DNA from: CAIYZT01 sp947461435
GTDB taxonomy: Bacteria > Pseudomonadota > Alphaproteobacteria > Rhodobacterales > Rhodobacteraceae
Reading direction: 5' to 3'
Length of the DNA: 64,000 nt
Assembly (NCBI GenBank): GCA_965284435.1
Contig: OZ260083.1
Span: 2,418,001 to 2,482,000, forward strand
Positions within the stretch are counted from its first letter, which is position 1, and every line of letters starts with the position of its first letter. Positions 54,099 through 63,257 of this stretch are shown here, piece by piece. The notes beneath the pieces are model-generated. The model did no database searches. It saw only the letters and a program-made list of their open reading frames with translations, and was not told where the DNA came from. A program made the position numbers and the translations under genes.

Positions 54099-55259
54099 AT
54101 GCCCAAGCCCAAAACCCCTCCCGCTTTGTGGAGCTTTCTGTTCGGCAATCTGATCATCGGCACCGGAATCATGCTGCCCGCCGGGCTTTTGAACGTTTTC
54201 ATGGCAGATCTGGGGCTCGACGCGCCCACAGCGGGTTTGCTCAGCTTTGTGGGCGGTATGGTTGTGGGTCTGGGAGCCCCCTTGGTGGCCGGGTTCACCT
54301 CGGGCATTGACCGGCGGTTTTTGCTGGCCACCGCCCTGATGCTTTATGTCGTGGGCCATATCGGCGCGGCCCTGTCGCCCAGCTTTTCCCTCATTTTGGT
54401 CTTTCGGGCGATCACTGTGGCCGGGGCCGCGATCTTTACCCCGCAAGCGGCGGCCACGGTCGGGTTGCTGGTTCCCCCCGCACAGCGCGGCGGCGCGATC
54501 GCCTTCATCTTCATCGGCTGGTCCCTCGCCTCGGTTCTGGGAATCCCCTTGGGCACGCTCTTGGGCGATTGGATCGGCTGGCGCGGCACCTATCTGTGCA
54601 TGGCGGGCCTGTCTGCTGTGGGCGTGATCAGCGTCTGGCTGACCGTTCCCAAGGGTCTGAAAGTCGCCCCCTTGCGGCTGTCCTCGTGGGTTCAGGTTCT
54701 CACGGATTGGCGTTTGTTACTGGTGCTTGCCGTGACGCTTCTTGTGGGTTCGGGCCAAACCTCGGTCTTCATTTACATGACGCCGGTTCTGGCAAAGGTC
54801 TATGGCGCCTCTGTTTCCCAAATCGCGCTGACCTTTCTGGCAGGCGGCGTTTGCGGCGTGGCCGGCAATATCGCCGTCGCCCGGTTCGCCACGCGCATCG
54901 GGGCCGCGCGGGGCGCCATGGCCAGTATGGTCCTCGTTTTGGTCGCCATGGGCCTGATCTGGGCGTTTTGGGGGCAGTATTGGGTGCTTCTGGGCGCAGT
55001 CTGCCTGTGGCAGATCGGCGGCTTTGCGGTGAACTCTTTTCAACAAGGCCGCCTCGTTGCGCTGGCCCCCACCCTCGCCTCGGCCACCGTCGCCATGAAC
55101 ACCTCCGTCGTCTATCTCGGTCAGGCCGTCGGGGCCAAAACCGGCGGCGCCCTTGTGCGTGACGCGTTCACCCCCGCCTTGCCCGCCGCCGCCATGCTGT
55201 TCGTCGTCGCCGGAATGATCACCTCGGTTCTGGCCTCCGCGCGCCAACCGCGCCCCTAG
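54099..55259 (+). CDS. MFS transporter (sugar/drug efflux type)
   Basis: 386-residue permease with 12 hydrophobic segments. FNxxMADLGLDAPTAGLLSFVGG-type start and WTxGSLIGxP-like internal loops (GIPLGTLLGDWIGWRGTYLCMAG) fit the arabinose-efflux/AraJ-like MFS group. The substrate cannot be told. It converges on the LysR gene, whose stop overlaps it by 4 bp. Confidence 0.8.
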   Translation: MPKPKTPPALWSFLFGNLIIGTGIMLPAGLLNVFMADLGLDAPTAGLLSFVGGMVVGLGAPLVAGFTSGIDRRFLLATALMLYVVGHIGAALSPSFSLILVFRAITVAGAAIFTPQAAATVGLLVPPAQRGGAIAFIFIGWSLASVLGIPLGTLLGDWIGWRGTYLCMAGLSAVGVISVWLTVPKGLKVAPLRLSSWVQVLTDWRLLLVLAVTLLVGSGQTSVFIYMTPVLAKVYGASVSQIALTFLAGGVCGVAGNIAVARFATRIGAARGAMASMVLVLVAMGLIWAFWGQYWVLLGAVCLWQIGGFAVNSFQQGRLVALAPTLASATVAMNTSVVYLGQAVGAKTGGALVRDAFTPALPAAAMLFVVAGMITSVLASARQPRP

Positions 55260-56149
55260 TCGGCGCAGTGGCCCGCGATCCAAGCGCGAAACGCCACAAG
55301 GGGCGGGTGCGCCTCTCGCTCGGCCGGCCAGACAAGGTAATAGGCCGCCTCACTTTGCACGGGCTGATCAATCGCAGGCACCAAACGGCCCGCGGTGCGC
55401 TCCTCCTCTGTCAGGATCATCGGCAACAACGCCACCCCGAGTCCGGCCCCCGCCGCCGCCGACAAGGTTGCAAACTGATCAAAAAGCGCCCCTTGAACAT
55501 CGTCAAAGGGGGCACCCATCTGCGCCAGATACCGCTCCCAGGCGTCCGGGCGGCTGTCCAGATGCAACAGCGGCGCGCGGCGCAGATCGACCGCCGAGTG
55601 AAAGCGAAACTCTGCCTTCACGCCCGGGCTGCACATCGGCATCACCCATTCGCGGTGCAACCGCATCATCCGGGCCCCCGGCCAATCGGGCGCGCCAAAA
55701 TGAATCGCGGCGTCAAAGGGATCGCGCGCAAAATCAAAGGGAACCAGCCGTGTCAGGACATTCACCGTCACCCCCGGCGTGGTGTTCAAGAACCCCGGAA
55801 GACGCGGCGCCAACCACCGGGCGCCCCAGGTGGGCAGACAGGCCAAACTCAGGCTGCCCCCCGCCGGATTGGCGCGCAGCGTCAACGACGCTGCCGCGAT
55901 GCGCCGCAGCGCCTCTCGGATCTCCCGGGCATAGGCATCGCCGGCCAGCGTCAGGCGAATCGTCTGACGCTCGCGGTGAAACAACTCCACCCCCAACTGC
56001 TGCTCCAGCGCGATGATCTGCCGGCTGACCGCGCTTTGCGTCAGCGACAACTCACGCGCGGCCAAGGTCACCGATCCCGTGCGCGCTGCCGCCTCAAACG
56101 CCCGCAAATAGGCGGTGGGCGGCAGAAATCGTCGGGGTTCGCGGGCCAT
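55256..56149 (-). CDS. LysR-family regulator (GcvA-like)
   Basis: 297 residues with an N-terminal HTH (SVTLAARELSLTQSAVSRQIIALEQQLGVELF, about residues 27-58) and an effector domain. It is divergent from the oxidase gene and is the likely activator of the oxidase-dehydrogenase-decarboxylase genes; the P. putida pipecolate genes are also next to a LysR gene. The much longer open frame through 57406 is antisense to the oxidase and not coding. Confidence 0.85.
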   Translation of the reverse strand: MAREPRRFLPPTAYLRAFEAAARTGSVTLAARELSLTQSAVSRQIIALEQQLGVELFHRERQTIRLTLAGDAYAREIREALRRIAAASLTLRANPAGGSLSLACLPTWGARWLAPRLPGFLNTTPGVTVNVLTRLVPFDFARDPFDAAIHFGAPDWPGARMMRLHREWVMPMCSPGVKAEFRFHSAVDLRRAPLLHLDSRPDAWERYLAQMGAPFDDVQGALFDQFATLSAAAGAGLGVALLPMILTEEERTAGRLVPAIDQPVQSEAAYYLVWPAEREAHPPLVAFRAWIAGHCAD

Positions 56150-56152
56150 GTC

Positions 56153-56167
56153 ATTCCATTTCAGAAT
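56153..56167. promoter_or_regulatory. LysR-type box candidate
   Basis: ATTCCATTTCAGAAT is an inverted repeat (ATTC/GAAT) with the T-N11-A form of LysR-type binding sites. It lies in the 96-bp gap between the divergent regulator and oxidase starts, close to the regulator start. Autoregulation and control of the catabolic genes would fit. Confidence 0.4.
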
Positions 56168-56245
56168 AAAGTCTCGCGCAATCCTTGCTTGGCTTTCCCC
56201 CAAAGACAAGCCTAACTGGTGGCACAGCCCCATCGGACCAGACCC

Positions 56246-57529
56246 ATGCAGAATGACCCCCAATCCCACGGCCTGTGGGAAATGACAGCCCCGCCGCTGC
56301 CGCCCTGCCCCCCCTTGGTCGGCGCCGCCCAGGCCGAGGTGGCCATCGTTGGCGCGGGCTATACCGGCATGTCTGCTGCCTTGACGCTGGCCGAAGCGGG
56401 CGTTTCTGTCCGCCTGATCGAAGCGGTTGAACCGGGCTATGGTGGCGCAGGCCGCAATGTCGGTCTCGTCAATGCCGGGATGTGGGTCATGCCCGAAGCC
56501 GTGATCGAAGGTCTTGGGCCGCTTTATGGCAACCGCGTTCTGGATCTTTTGGGCAATGCCCCGGCCGAGGTCTGGGCCCGCGTCAGCAAACACGCCATCC
56601 CCTGCGAGGCGAACCCCGTGGGCACCTTGCACTGTGCCAATGATGCCAAAGGTCTGGCCGAATTGGCCGAACGCGAACGCCAATGGCTGGCACGCGGCGC
56701 CCCGGTGCAATTGTTGTCGCGCCAGCAAACAGCCGAGCGCGTGGGTTCGACTGCCTATCATGGCGCGCTGCTGGATCTTCGGGCCGGCACCATTCAGCCG
56801 CTGGCCTATGCCCGGGGCCTTGCCAAGGCGGCCTTGGCCGCCGGCGCACATATTCACGGCCAAAGCCCCGTGACGGGGATTGAACCCGGCGCAAACGGCT
56901 GGCGCGTCACTACCCCGCAGGGTCACGTCACCGCCCCTTGGGTGATCATGGCGGGTGATGCCTATGCCCATGGCCCCTTTGCAGAATTGCGCGGCCGTCA
57001 GGTGCATCTGCCCTATTTCAACTTCGCCACCCGGCCTTTGACAGCGGCGCAGCGCGGTGCCATCCTGCCCGGCGGCCAAGGGGCTTGGGATACCAAGGAA
57101 ATCTTGTCGTCCTACCGGTTCGACGCGCTGGGTCGACTGATCTTTGGGTCCGTCGGCGCGCTCAAAGGCGCGGGCGCCACCGTGCACGAGGGCTGGTCCC
57201 GCCGCGCCCTCGCCCGTTTGTTTCCCAGCTTGAAATCGGTGGAGTTTGAGGCGCACTGGTTCGGCCAGATCGGCATGACCGAAAACAACCTGCCCGGTTT
57301 CCACCAGCTGGACCGCAATATCGTGGCCATCTCGGGCTATAACGGCCGCGGCATCGGCCCGGGCACGGTCTTTGGCCGCTGCCTGGCGGAACATGTGATG
57401 GGCCAACGCCCCGCCGACGACATGCCCTTACCGGCCATCAACCCGCACGAGCGGTCTTTGCGCGCCCTGCGCGAGGCTTATTATGAACAAGGGGCAACCA
57501 TCGCCCATCTGGTTGGCGATCGCCTTTAG
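56246..57529 (+). CDS. FAD-dependent amine oxidoreductase, probable L-pipecolate oxidase (AmaA-like)
   Basis: DAO-family flavoenzyme. The dinucleotide motif is VAIVGAGYTGMSAALTLAEAG, with FAD-binding GGAGRNVGLVNAG after it. Family members include gamma-glutamylputrescine oxidase and L-pipecolate oxidase; the next gene is ALDH7-like, which favours pipecolate to piperideine-6-carboxylate. ATG at 56246; a GTG at 56219 is possible. Confidence 0.7.
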   Translation: MQNDPQSHGLWEMTAPPLPPCPPLVGAAQAEVAIVGAGYTGMSAALTLAEAGVSVRLIEAVEPGYGGAGRNVGLVNAGMWVMPEAVIEGLGPLYGNRVLDLLGNAPAEVWARVSKHAIPCEANPVGTLHCANDAKGLAELAERERQWLARGAPVQLLSRQQTAERVGSTAYHGALLDLRAGTIQPLAYARGLAKAALAAGAHIHGQSPVTGIEPGANGWRVTTPQGHVTAPWVIMAGDAYAHGPFAELRGRQVHLPYFNFATRPLTAAQRGAILPGGQGAWDTKEILSSYRFDALGRLIFGSVGALKGAGATVHEGWSRRALARLFPSLKSVEFEAHWFGQIGMTENNLPGFHQLDRNIVAISGYNGRGIGPGTVFGRCLAEHVMGQRPADDMPLPAINPHERSLRALREAYYEQGATIAHLVGDRL

Positions 57530-57561
57530 GCCCGCCGAAGTTAAGAAAAAGGATCAAGATC

Positions 57562-59085
57562 ATGACCTATGCCGCTGATATCAAAAATTTGTTGACCAGC
57601 ATGGGTGTTGCCCCTGCGGCCTTCTCCGGCGGTACGATCGCCGCCCGCTCTCCCATCACGGGTGAGGTTCTGGCCCAAATTCCTGCGGCAAGCCCCGCCC
57701 AAACCACCGATGCCATCGGTGCGGCCCATGCTGCCTTCAAGGCCTGGCGCGTCAAACCCGCGCCCCTGCGCGGCGAATTGGTGCGCCTTTGGGCCGAAGA
57801 GCTGCGCAAGCACAAGGACGCCTTGGGTCAGATCGTGTCGATAGAAGTCGGCAAGATCACCTCGGAAGGCCTTGGTGAAGTTCAAGAAATGATCGACATC
57901 TGTGATTTCGCGGTCGGCCTGTCGCGCCAGATCTACGGGCTGACCATCGCATCCGAGCGGAACGAACACCGCATGATGGAAACCTGGCATCCGCTGGGCG
58001 TGATCGGGGTGATTTCGGCCTTCAACTTCCCGGTCGCCGTCTGGTCGTGGAACACCGCGCTGGCCTTGGTCTGCGGCAATGCCGTGGTCTGGAAGCCCTC
58101 GGAAAAGTCTTTGCTCTCGGCCATCGGGGCACAGGCCACCTTGAATGCCGCAATCGATCGGTTCCGCGCCGCAGGCCATGACGTGCCGGCGGGTCTGGCC
58201 CAGTTGATCTGCGGGGCCCGCGATGTGGGCGAGGTGCTGGTTGATGACCCGCGCGTGCCGCTGGTATCGGCCACGGGGTCTACGGCCATGGGCCGTCAGG
58301 TCGGCCCGCGCGTGGCCTCCCGCTTTGGCCGCTCGCTCTTGGAACTGGGCGGCAACAATGCGGCCATCGTCTCGCCCACCGCTGATCTGGATCTGACCCT
58401 GCGCGGCGTCGCCTTCGCCGCCATGGGCACCGCCGGACAGCGCTGCACGACACTGCGGCGCTTGTTCGTGCACGCTTCGGTCTATGACACGCTCGTGCCA
58501 CGTTTGAAAAAGGCCTATCTGTCGGTCAAAGTCGGAAACCCGCTCGAAGCAGGCACGCTCGTCGGGCCGCTGGTCGACAAGATGGCCTTTGACAAGATGC
58601 AGGCGGCATTGGCCGCCGCCGCCGCGCAGGGCGGCACCGTCACCGGGGGTGACCGCGTCATGATCGCCGGCGATCAGGCCTATTATGCCCGCCCCGCCTT
58701 GGTGGAAATGCCGGCCCAGACCGGCCCGGTCTGCGAAGAAACCTTCGCGCCCATCCTGTATGTGATGAAATACACAGACTTTGATGCGGTGCTCGATCTG
58801 CACAATGACGTGCCGCAAGGCCTGTCCTCGTCGATCTTCACGCTCGATCTGCGCGAGGCAGAAACCTTCCTGTCGGCCCGCGGGTCCGATTGCGGCATTG
58901 CCAATGTCAATATTGGCCCCTCGGGCGCCGAAATTGGCGGTGCCTTTGGCGGGGAAAAGGAAACCGGCGGCGGGCGCGAATCCGGCTCGGATGCTTGGAA
59001 GGCCTATATGCGCCGCGCCACCAACACCATCAACTATGGCCGATCCTTGCCTTTGGCGCAGGGCGTCAAGTTTGATGTGGAGTAA
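57562..59085 (+). CDS. ALDH7-family dehydrogenase, probable L-aminoadipate-semialdehyde/piperideine-6-carboxylate dehydrogenase
   Basis: 507-residue NAD-dependent aldehyde dehydrogenase. Catalytic Glu is in LELGGNN and Cys in GTAGQRCTTLRR; the antiquitin-type signature SEGLGEVQEMIDICDFAVGLSRQI places it in ALDH7. It would convert aminoadipate semialdehyde to 2-aminoadipate. It follows the oxidase after 32 bp and precedes the decarboxylase by 3 bp. Confidence 0.85.
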   Translation: MTYAADIKNLLTSMGVAPAAFSGGTIAARSPITGEVLAQIPAASPAQTTDAIGAAHAAFKAWRVKPAPLRGELVRLWAEELRKHKDALGQIVSIEVGKITSEGLGEVQEMIDICDFAVGLSRQIYGLTIASERNEHRMMETWHPLGVIGVISAFNFPVAVWSWNTALALVCGNAVVWKPSEKSLLSAIGAQATLNAAIDRFRAAGHDVPAGLAQLICGARDVGEVLVDDPRVPLVSATGSTAMGRQVGPRVASRFGRSLLELGGNNAAIVSPTADLDLTLRGVAFAAMGTAGQRCTTLRRLFVHASVYDTLVPRLKKAYLSVKVGNPLEAGTLVGPLVDKMAFDKMQAALAAAAAQGGTVTGGDRVMIAGDQAYYARPALVEMPAQTGPVCEETFAPILYVMKYTDFDAVLDLHNDVPQGLSSSIFTLDLREAETFLSARGSDCGIANVNIGPSGAEIGGAFGGEKETGGGRESGSDAWKAYMRRATNTINYGRSLPLAQGVKFDVE

Positions 59086-59088
59086 GCC

Positions 59089-60486
59089 ATGACCAATCAG
59101 CGCGACAGCGATACTTTGGGCATGGCCGAGGCGGAAATGCGCGCCTTGGGTCATCAGATGGTCGATATGGTGATTGATCACCTCGTGGGCCGCGCCGACG
59201 AAAAGGCAATCGAGGTGACAAACCGCGCCAGCCTTGAATCTGTGATCGGCGGGCCGGTGCCGCAGGGCCCTTTTGACGCTGCAGATGCGCTTGCCATGTT
59301 GCGCACCCATGTCGTGCCCAAACAGCAGCACGGCGATCACCCGCGCTATTTTGCGCGCGTTCCTTCGCCTGCCGCCTTTACCGGCATCTTGGGCGACTGG
59401 CTGGGCACAGGCTTCAACACCATTGCCACCTCTTGGGTGGGCGGTTCGGGCACTGCCGTGACCGAATTGATCGTGATCGACTGGCTGCGCCAATCCCTTG
59501 GCATGCCCGAAGGCACGCAAGGCATCATCGTCTCGGGCGGCTCGCTGGCCAATTTCACCGCCTTCGCCGCCGCCTTCGCCGCCAAGGGGCGCGGCGTGGT
59601 CTATATGAACGATCAAACCCACTCGTCCCTTAAACGCAATCTTACCGCTGCGGGCCTTGGTTTGGACGATATCCGCGTTCTGAAAACCAACGCGCAGCAA
59701 GAATACGATCTGGCCACGCTGAAAGCCGCCATCGCCGAAGACCGTGCGGCAGGGCGCAAACCGGTGATGATCATCGGCAATGCCGGAACCACCAACACCG
59801 GCGCGGTCGATCCGCTGCCCCAGATTGCCGATCTGGCCCGCCGCGAAGATTTGTGGCTGCACGTCGATGGCGCCTATGGCGGCCCCGCCGCAATGACAGC
59901 CCAAGGCGCGCAGGATTTGGCCGGCATGGAATTGGCCGATTCCCTTGTGATCGACCCGCACAAATGGCTGTTCCAACCCTATGACTGCGGCGTCGTTCTG
60001 GTGCGCCACCCCGGCGCATTGGAACGCGCTTTCGCGATGAGCCCGGAATACCTCAAAGACGTGATGGGCGGCGAGGATCAGGTCGATCTGTTCAACCGCT
60101 CGCTGGAACTTTCGCGCAAAACCCGGGCGCTCAAACTCTGGCTTACCTTCAAAACCCACGGTTCGGTCAAGATCGCCGCCGCCATTCAGGCCGGAATGGA
60201 TATCGCGGCCCGCGCCCAAGCCATGGTCGAAGCGCAACCCAAAACCTGGGAATTGGTCACCGCCGCCAAACTGGGCATCGTCACCTTCGCACGCCGCGGC
60301 GCCGGGCCCAAAGACCACGCCCGTCTCGTCGCGCAATTGACCGATGATGGCTGGGCCACCTTGTCCTCAACCTCGATCCAGGGGCGATCGGTTCTGCGCC
60401 TGTGTACCCTTAATCCCTTGACCTCCGACGCGGATCTGCACGGCACTTTGGACCGTTTGGCCCAGATGGCGGTTACCGGCGACTAG
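59089..60486 (+). CDS. Group II PLP-dependent decarboxylase
   Basis: 465-residue enzyme of the aromatic-amino-acid/glutamate decarboxylase fold. The PLP lysine is in DPHKWLFQPYDCG; HVDGAYGG supplies the Asp that holds the pyridine nitrogen. The substrate is not predictable; linkage to the lysine-type pathway suggests an acidic or basic amino acid such as 2-aminoadipate or lysine, but this is speculation. It is only 3 bp after the dehydrogenase gene. Confidence 0.8.
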   Translation: MTNQRDSDTLGMAEAEMRALGHQMVDMVIDHLVGRADEKAIEVTNRASLESVIGGPVPQGPFDAADALAMLRTHVVPKQQHGDHPRYFARVPSPAAFTGILGDWLGTGFNTIATSWVGGSGTAVTELIVIDWLRQSLGMPEGTQGIIVSGGSLANFTAFAAAFAAKGRGVVYMNDQTHSSLKRNLTAAGLGLDDIRVLKTNAQQEYDLATLKAAIAEDRAAGRKPVMIIGNAGTTNTGAVDPLPQIADLARREDLWLHVDGAYGGPAAMTAQGAQDLAGMELADSLVIDPHKWLFQPYDCGVVLVRHPGALERAFAMSPEYLKDVMGGEDQVDLFNRSLELSRKTRALKLWLTFKTHGSVKIAAAIQAGMDIAARAQAMVEAQPKTWELVTAAKLGIVTFARRGAGPKDHARLVAQLTDDGWATLSSTSIQGRSVLRLCTLNPLTSDADLHGTLDRLAQMAVTGD

Positions 60487-60552
60487 GCCGCATCCCGGCG
60501 CTTGCCGCCCTGCGCCCCATGGTCTAATCAGGGGGGCAATCAAGGGGGCGAC

Positions 60553-61338
60553 ATGCGTATTCTGATCACCAACGACGACGGCATCAATGCGCCCGGCCTT
60601 CAGGTTTTGCACAAGATTGCCACCGAAATCGCCGGGCCGACCGGCGAGGTCTGGACAGTGGCCCCCGCCTTCGAACAATCGGGCGTGGGCCATTGCATCA
60701 GCTACACGCATCCCACCATGATCGCCGAACTTGGGCCGCGCCGCTTTGCGGCCGAAGGCAGCCCGGCCGATTGTGTTCTGGCGGGTCTGTATCATGTCAT
60801 GAAAGACGCCAAACCCGATCTGATCCTCTCCGGGGTCAACCGGGGCAATAACGCGGGCGAAAACGTGCTGTATTCGGGCACCATCGGCGCGGCCATCGAA
60901 GGGGCGCTGCATGGGATCAAATCCATCGCCCTGTCGCAGTTCTTTGGCCCGGCCAATGCGCAGCTCGATGATCCCTTTGACGCCGCCGCGCAGCTTGGCG
61001 CGGCCTTGGTGCGCCAGCTTCTGGACAAGGCCCTGTGGGACGACGCCGATTACCGCCTGTTTTACAACGTCAACTTCCCGCCCGTCCCCGCCGCAGATGT
61101 CAAAGGCACCAAAGTGGCCTCGCAAGGTTTTCGGCGCTACACCGCCTTTTCCCTCGATCCCCACACCTCGCCCAGCGGCCGCCAATTCTTGTGGATCAAG
61201 GGCGGCGAGCAGGCAAAACCCACCCTGCCGGGCACCGATGTGACGGCCAATGTCGAAGGGTATATCGCCGTCACGCCCCTGCGCTGCGATCTGACCGCGC
61301 ATGAGGTTCTTAAAGATCTTGAGGCGCGCTTGGCATGA
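60553..61338 (+). CDS. surE: 5'/3'-nucleotidase SurE
   Basis: Nucleotidase that needs a divalent metal. MRILITNDDGINAPG holds the Asp pair and LSGVNRGNNAGENVLYSGT the Asn/Ser residues of the active site. The ATG at 60553 follows GGGGG. The stop overlaps the pcm start by 4 bp; surE-pcm-nlpD order is conserved in many proteobacteria. Confidence 0.93.
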   Translation: MRILITNDDGINAPGLQVLHKIATEIAGPTGEVWTVAPAFEQSGVGHCISYTHPTMIAELGPRRFAAEGSPADCVLAGLYHVMKDAKPDLILSGVNRGNNAGENVLYSGTIGAAIEGALHGIKSIALSQFFGPANAQLDDPFDAAAQLGAALVRQLLDKALWDDADYRLFYNVNFPPVPAADVKGTKVASQGFRRYTAFSLDPHTSPSGRQFLWIKGGEQAKPTLPGTDVTANVEGYIAVTPLRCDLTAHEVLKDLEARLA

Positions 61339-62003
61339 TCGACGACGATCTGCCTCAGGAACCGCAGACCCTGGCAGAACGCAAGATGCGCTTTCTTTTC
61401 GCCCTGCGCTCGCGCGGGGTGACCGATTCCCGGGTGCTGACGGCCATGGAACGGGTGGACCGTGGTCTTTTCGTCAAAGGCCTGTTCGCGGAACGCGCCT
61501 ATGAAGACATGCCCCTGCCCATCGCCTGCGGGCAGACCATCAGCCAGCCGTCGGTCGTGGGTCTGATGACCCAGTCCTTGAATGTGCAACCGCGCGACAC
61601 CGTGCTGGAGGTGGGCACAGGATCCGGCTATCAGGCGGCCATCCTCAGCCAACTGGCCCGGCGCGTCTACACCGTCGACCGCTTCAAGCGCCTTGTGCGC
61701 GAGGCCGGGGATCTTTTTCGCGATATGGGAATGGTCAATATCACCCCCATGGTGGCCGACGGCTCCTTTGGTCTTCCCGATCAGGCCCCCTTTGATCGCA
61801 TTATCGTGACCGCCGCCGCCGAAGACCCCCCCGGCCCGCTCTTGGCGCAACTGAAGATCGGCGGTATAATGGTGCTGCCCGTGGGGCAATCCGATACCGT
61901 GCAAAGTTTGATCAAGGTGACGCGCAGCGAAACCGGTTTCGACTATGAAGAGTTGCGTCCGGTGCGTTTTGTGCCATTGGTTGAAGGACTGGGCGGCGAA
62001 TAG
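61335..62003 (+). CDS. pcm: Protein-L-isoaspartate O-methyltransferase
   Basis: Repairs isoaspartyl residues with S-adenosylmethionine. LEVGTGSGYQAAILSQLA is the AdoMet-binding motif I; the family's SQPSVVGLMTQSL segment precedes it. 222 residues. It overlaps surE by 4 bp and is 47 bp upstream of the nlpD-like gene. Confidence 0.93.
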   Translation: MIDDDLPQEPQTLAERKMRFLFALRSRGVTDSRVLTAMERVDRGLFVKGLFAERAYEDMPLPIACGQTISQPSVVGLMTQSLNVQPRDTVLEVGTGSGYQAAILSQLARRVYTVDRFKRLVREAGDLFRDMGMVNITPMVADGSFGLPDQAPFDRIIVTAAAEDPPGPLLAQLKIGGIMVLPVGQSDTVQSLIKVTRSETGFDYEELRPVRFVPLVEGLGGE

Positions 62004-62050
62004 AACAACAAGCCGGGGCAAACCCGGTACATTCAGCGGGGCAGATTAAG

Positions 62051-63241
62051 ATGCAGATTTCTTCCTACCTTCCGTTAAAGGCCGCCGGGCTGATGGCCCT
62101 GCTGTTGACCAGCGCCTGTGACAATTCCGGCATGGATTGGGATCTGCGCTCTGACAGTTTTGACACCACCGGTGCGGCCACGGCGGCGGCAAACAATCGG
62201 CCCTCTGCTGACAGCCGCGGCGTGATTTCCTATCCCACCTATCAGGTGGCCGTCGCCCGGCAAGGCGATACCGTTGCAACCGTGGCCCAACGGGTGGGCC
62301 TCGCCGCCGGCGATGTTGCCGCCTTCAACGCGCTGAACCCCACCGATCCGCTGCGCGAGGGCGAAGTGTTGGCCCTTCCGGGCAATGTCGGCACCGCGCC
62401 GGGCATGGCCACCGGCATTTCTCCCGCTGTTGATGTGACGGCCCTTGCCTCCAGCGCGCTCGACCGCGTCGATGGGTCAGGCGCGATCACCGGGCAATCC
62501 CTTGGGGCCGCCCCCGTGGCCCCCACCGGCGACGAACCCTTGCGCCATCAGGTCAAACGCGGCGAGACCGCCTTTACCATCGCGCGCACCTATAATGTGT
62601 CAGCCAAGGCCTTGGCAGATTGGAACGGCCTTGGCCCCGATCTGGCCGTGCGCGAAGGTCAGGTCTTGATCATCCCCACAGGCAGTGCGCCCGCCCCGGT
62701 GATCGCAGAACCCGAAACGCAGCCGCAAACCGTGACCGCCCCCGGAACCGGCAGCCCCACGCCGCAGCCTCCCTCGGCCTCAGAACCCCTGCCCGATGAA
62801 AAGACCGTCCCCGCCGCCGAAGCGGCCGCCGAGGCCAAGCAGGCCGAACCCGCCTCACCTGAACTGGACGATACCCGAACCGCTGCCAGCGCCGCCGCCT
62901 TTGCTATGCCAACCGATGGCAAGATCATCCGTCCCTATTCCAAGGGCAAGAATGACGGCATCGATATTGCCGCGCCCGCCGGAACCGCCGTCAAGGCGGC
63001 CGCAGCCGGCAGTGTCGCCGCCATCACCGCCGACACCTCGGGGACCCCCATCATCGTTCTGCGCCACGATGGCGGCCTTTTGACGGTTTATGCCGGGGTC
63101 GATGCGGTTTCGGTGAAAAAGGGTGATACCGTCGCGCGCGGCCAGACCATTGCCAAGGTCAAAGCCGGCGATCCGGCCTTCCTTCACTTCGAGGTTCGGC
63201 AAGGGGCCGAATCCGCCGATCCGATGAAATACCTGCAATAG
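62051..63241 (+). CDS. NlpD-like lipoprotein: two LysM domains and degenerate M23 domain
   Basis: Lipoprotein (lipobox LTSAC, Cys23) with LysM domains at about residues 65-110 and 168-212, an alanine/proline-rich linker and a C-terminal LytM/M23 fold (about 285-396). The metal site is incomplete: NDGIDIAAP replaces the usual HxGxD start and LHFEVR replaces the HxH motif. E. coli NlpD is similarly inactive and activates an amidase, so the same role is probable here. Confidence 0.85.
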   Translation: MQISSYLPLKAAGLMALLLTSACDNSGMDWDLRSDSFDTTGAATAAANNRPSADSRGVISYPTYQVAVARQGDTVATVAQRVGLAAGDVAAFNALNPTDPLREGEVLALPGNVGTAPGMATGISPAVDVTALASSALDRVDGSGAITGQSLGAAPVAPTGDEPLRHQVKRGETAFTIARTYNVSAKALADWNGLGPDLAVREGQVLIIPTGSAPAPVIAEPETQPQTVTAPGTGSPTPQPPSASEPLPDEKTVPAAEAAAEAKQAEPASPELDDTRTAASAAAFAMPTDGKIIRPYSKGKNDGIDIAAPAGTAVKAAAAGSVAAITADTSGTPIIVLRHDGGLLTVYAGVDAVSVKKGDTVARGQTIAKVKAGDPAFLHFEVRQGAESADPMKYLQ

Positions 63242-63257
63242 CCGACGGCCCGCGGCG

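Noticed and set aside
57541..60336. 931-codon minus-strand open frame across the dehydrogenase and decarboxylase
   Set aside because: It is antisense to two enzymes with clear motifs, and its translation has no recognisable domain; high GC content makes such antisense frames common.
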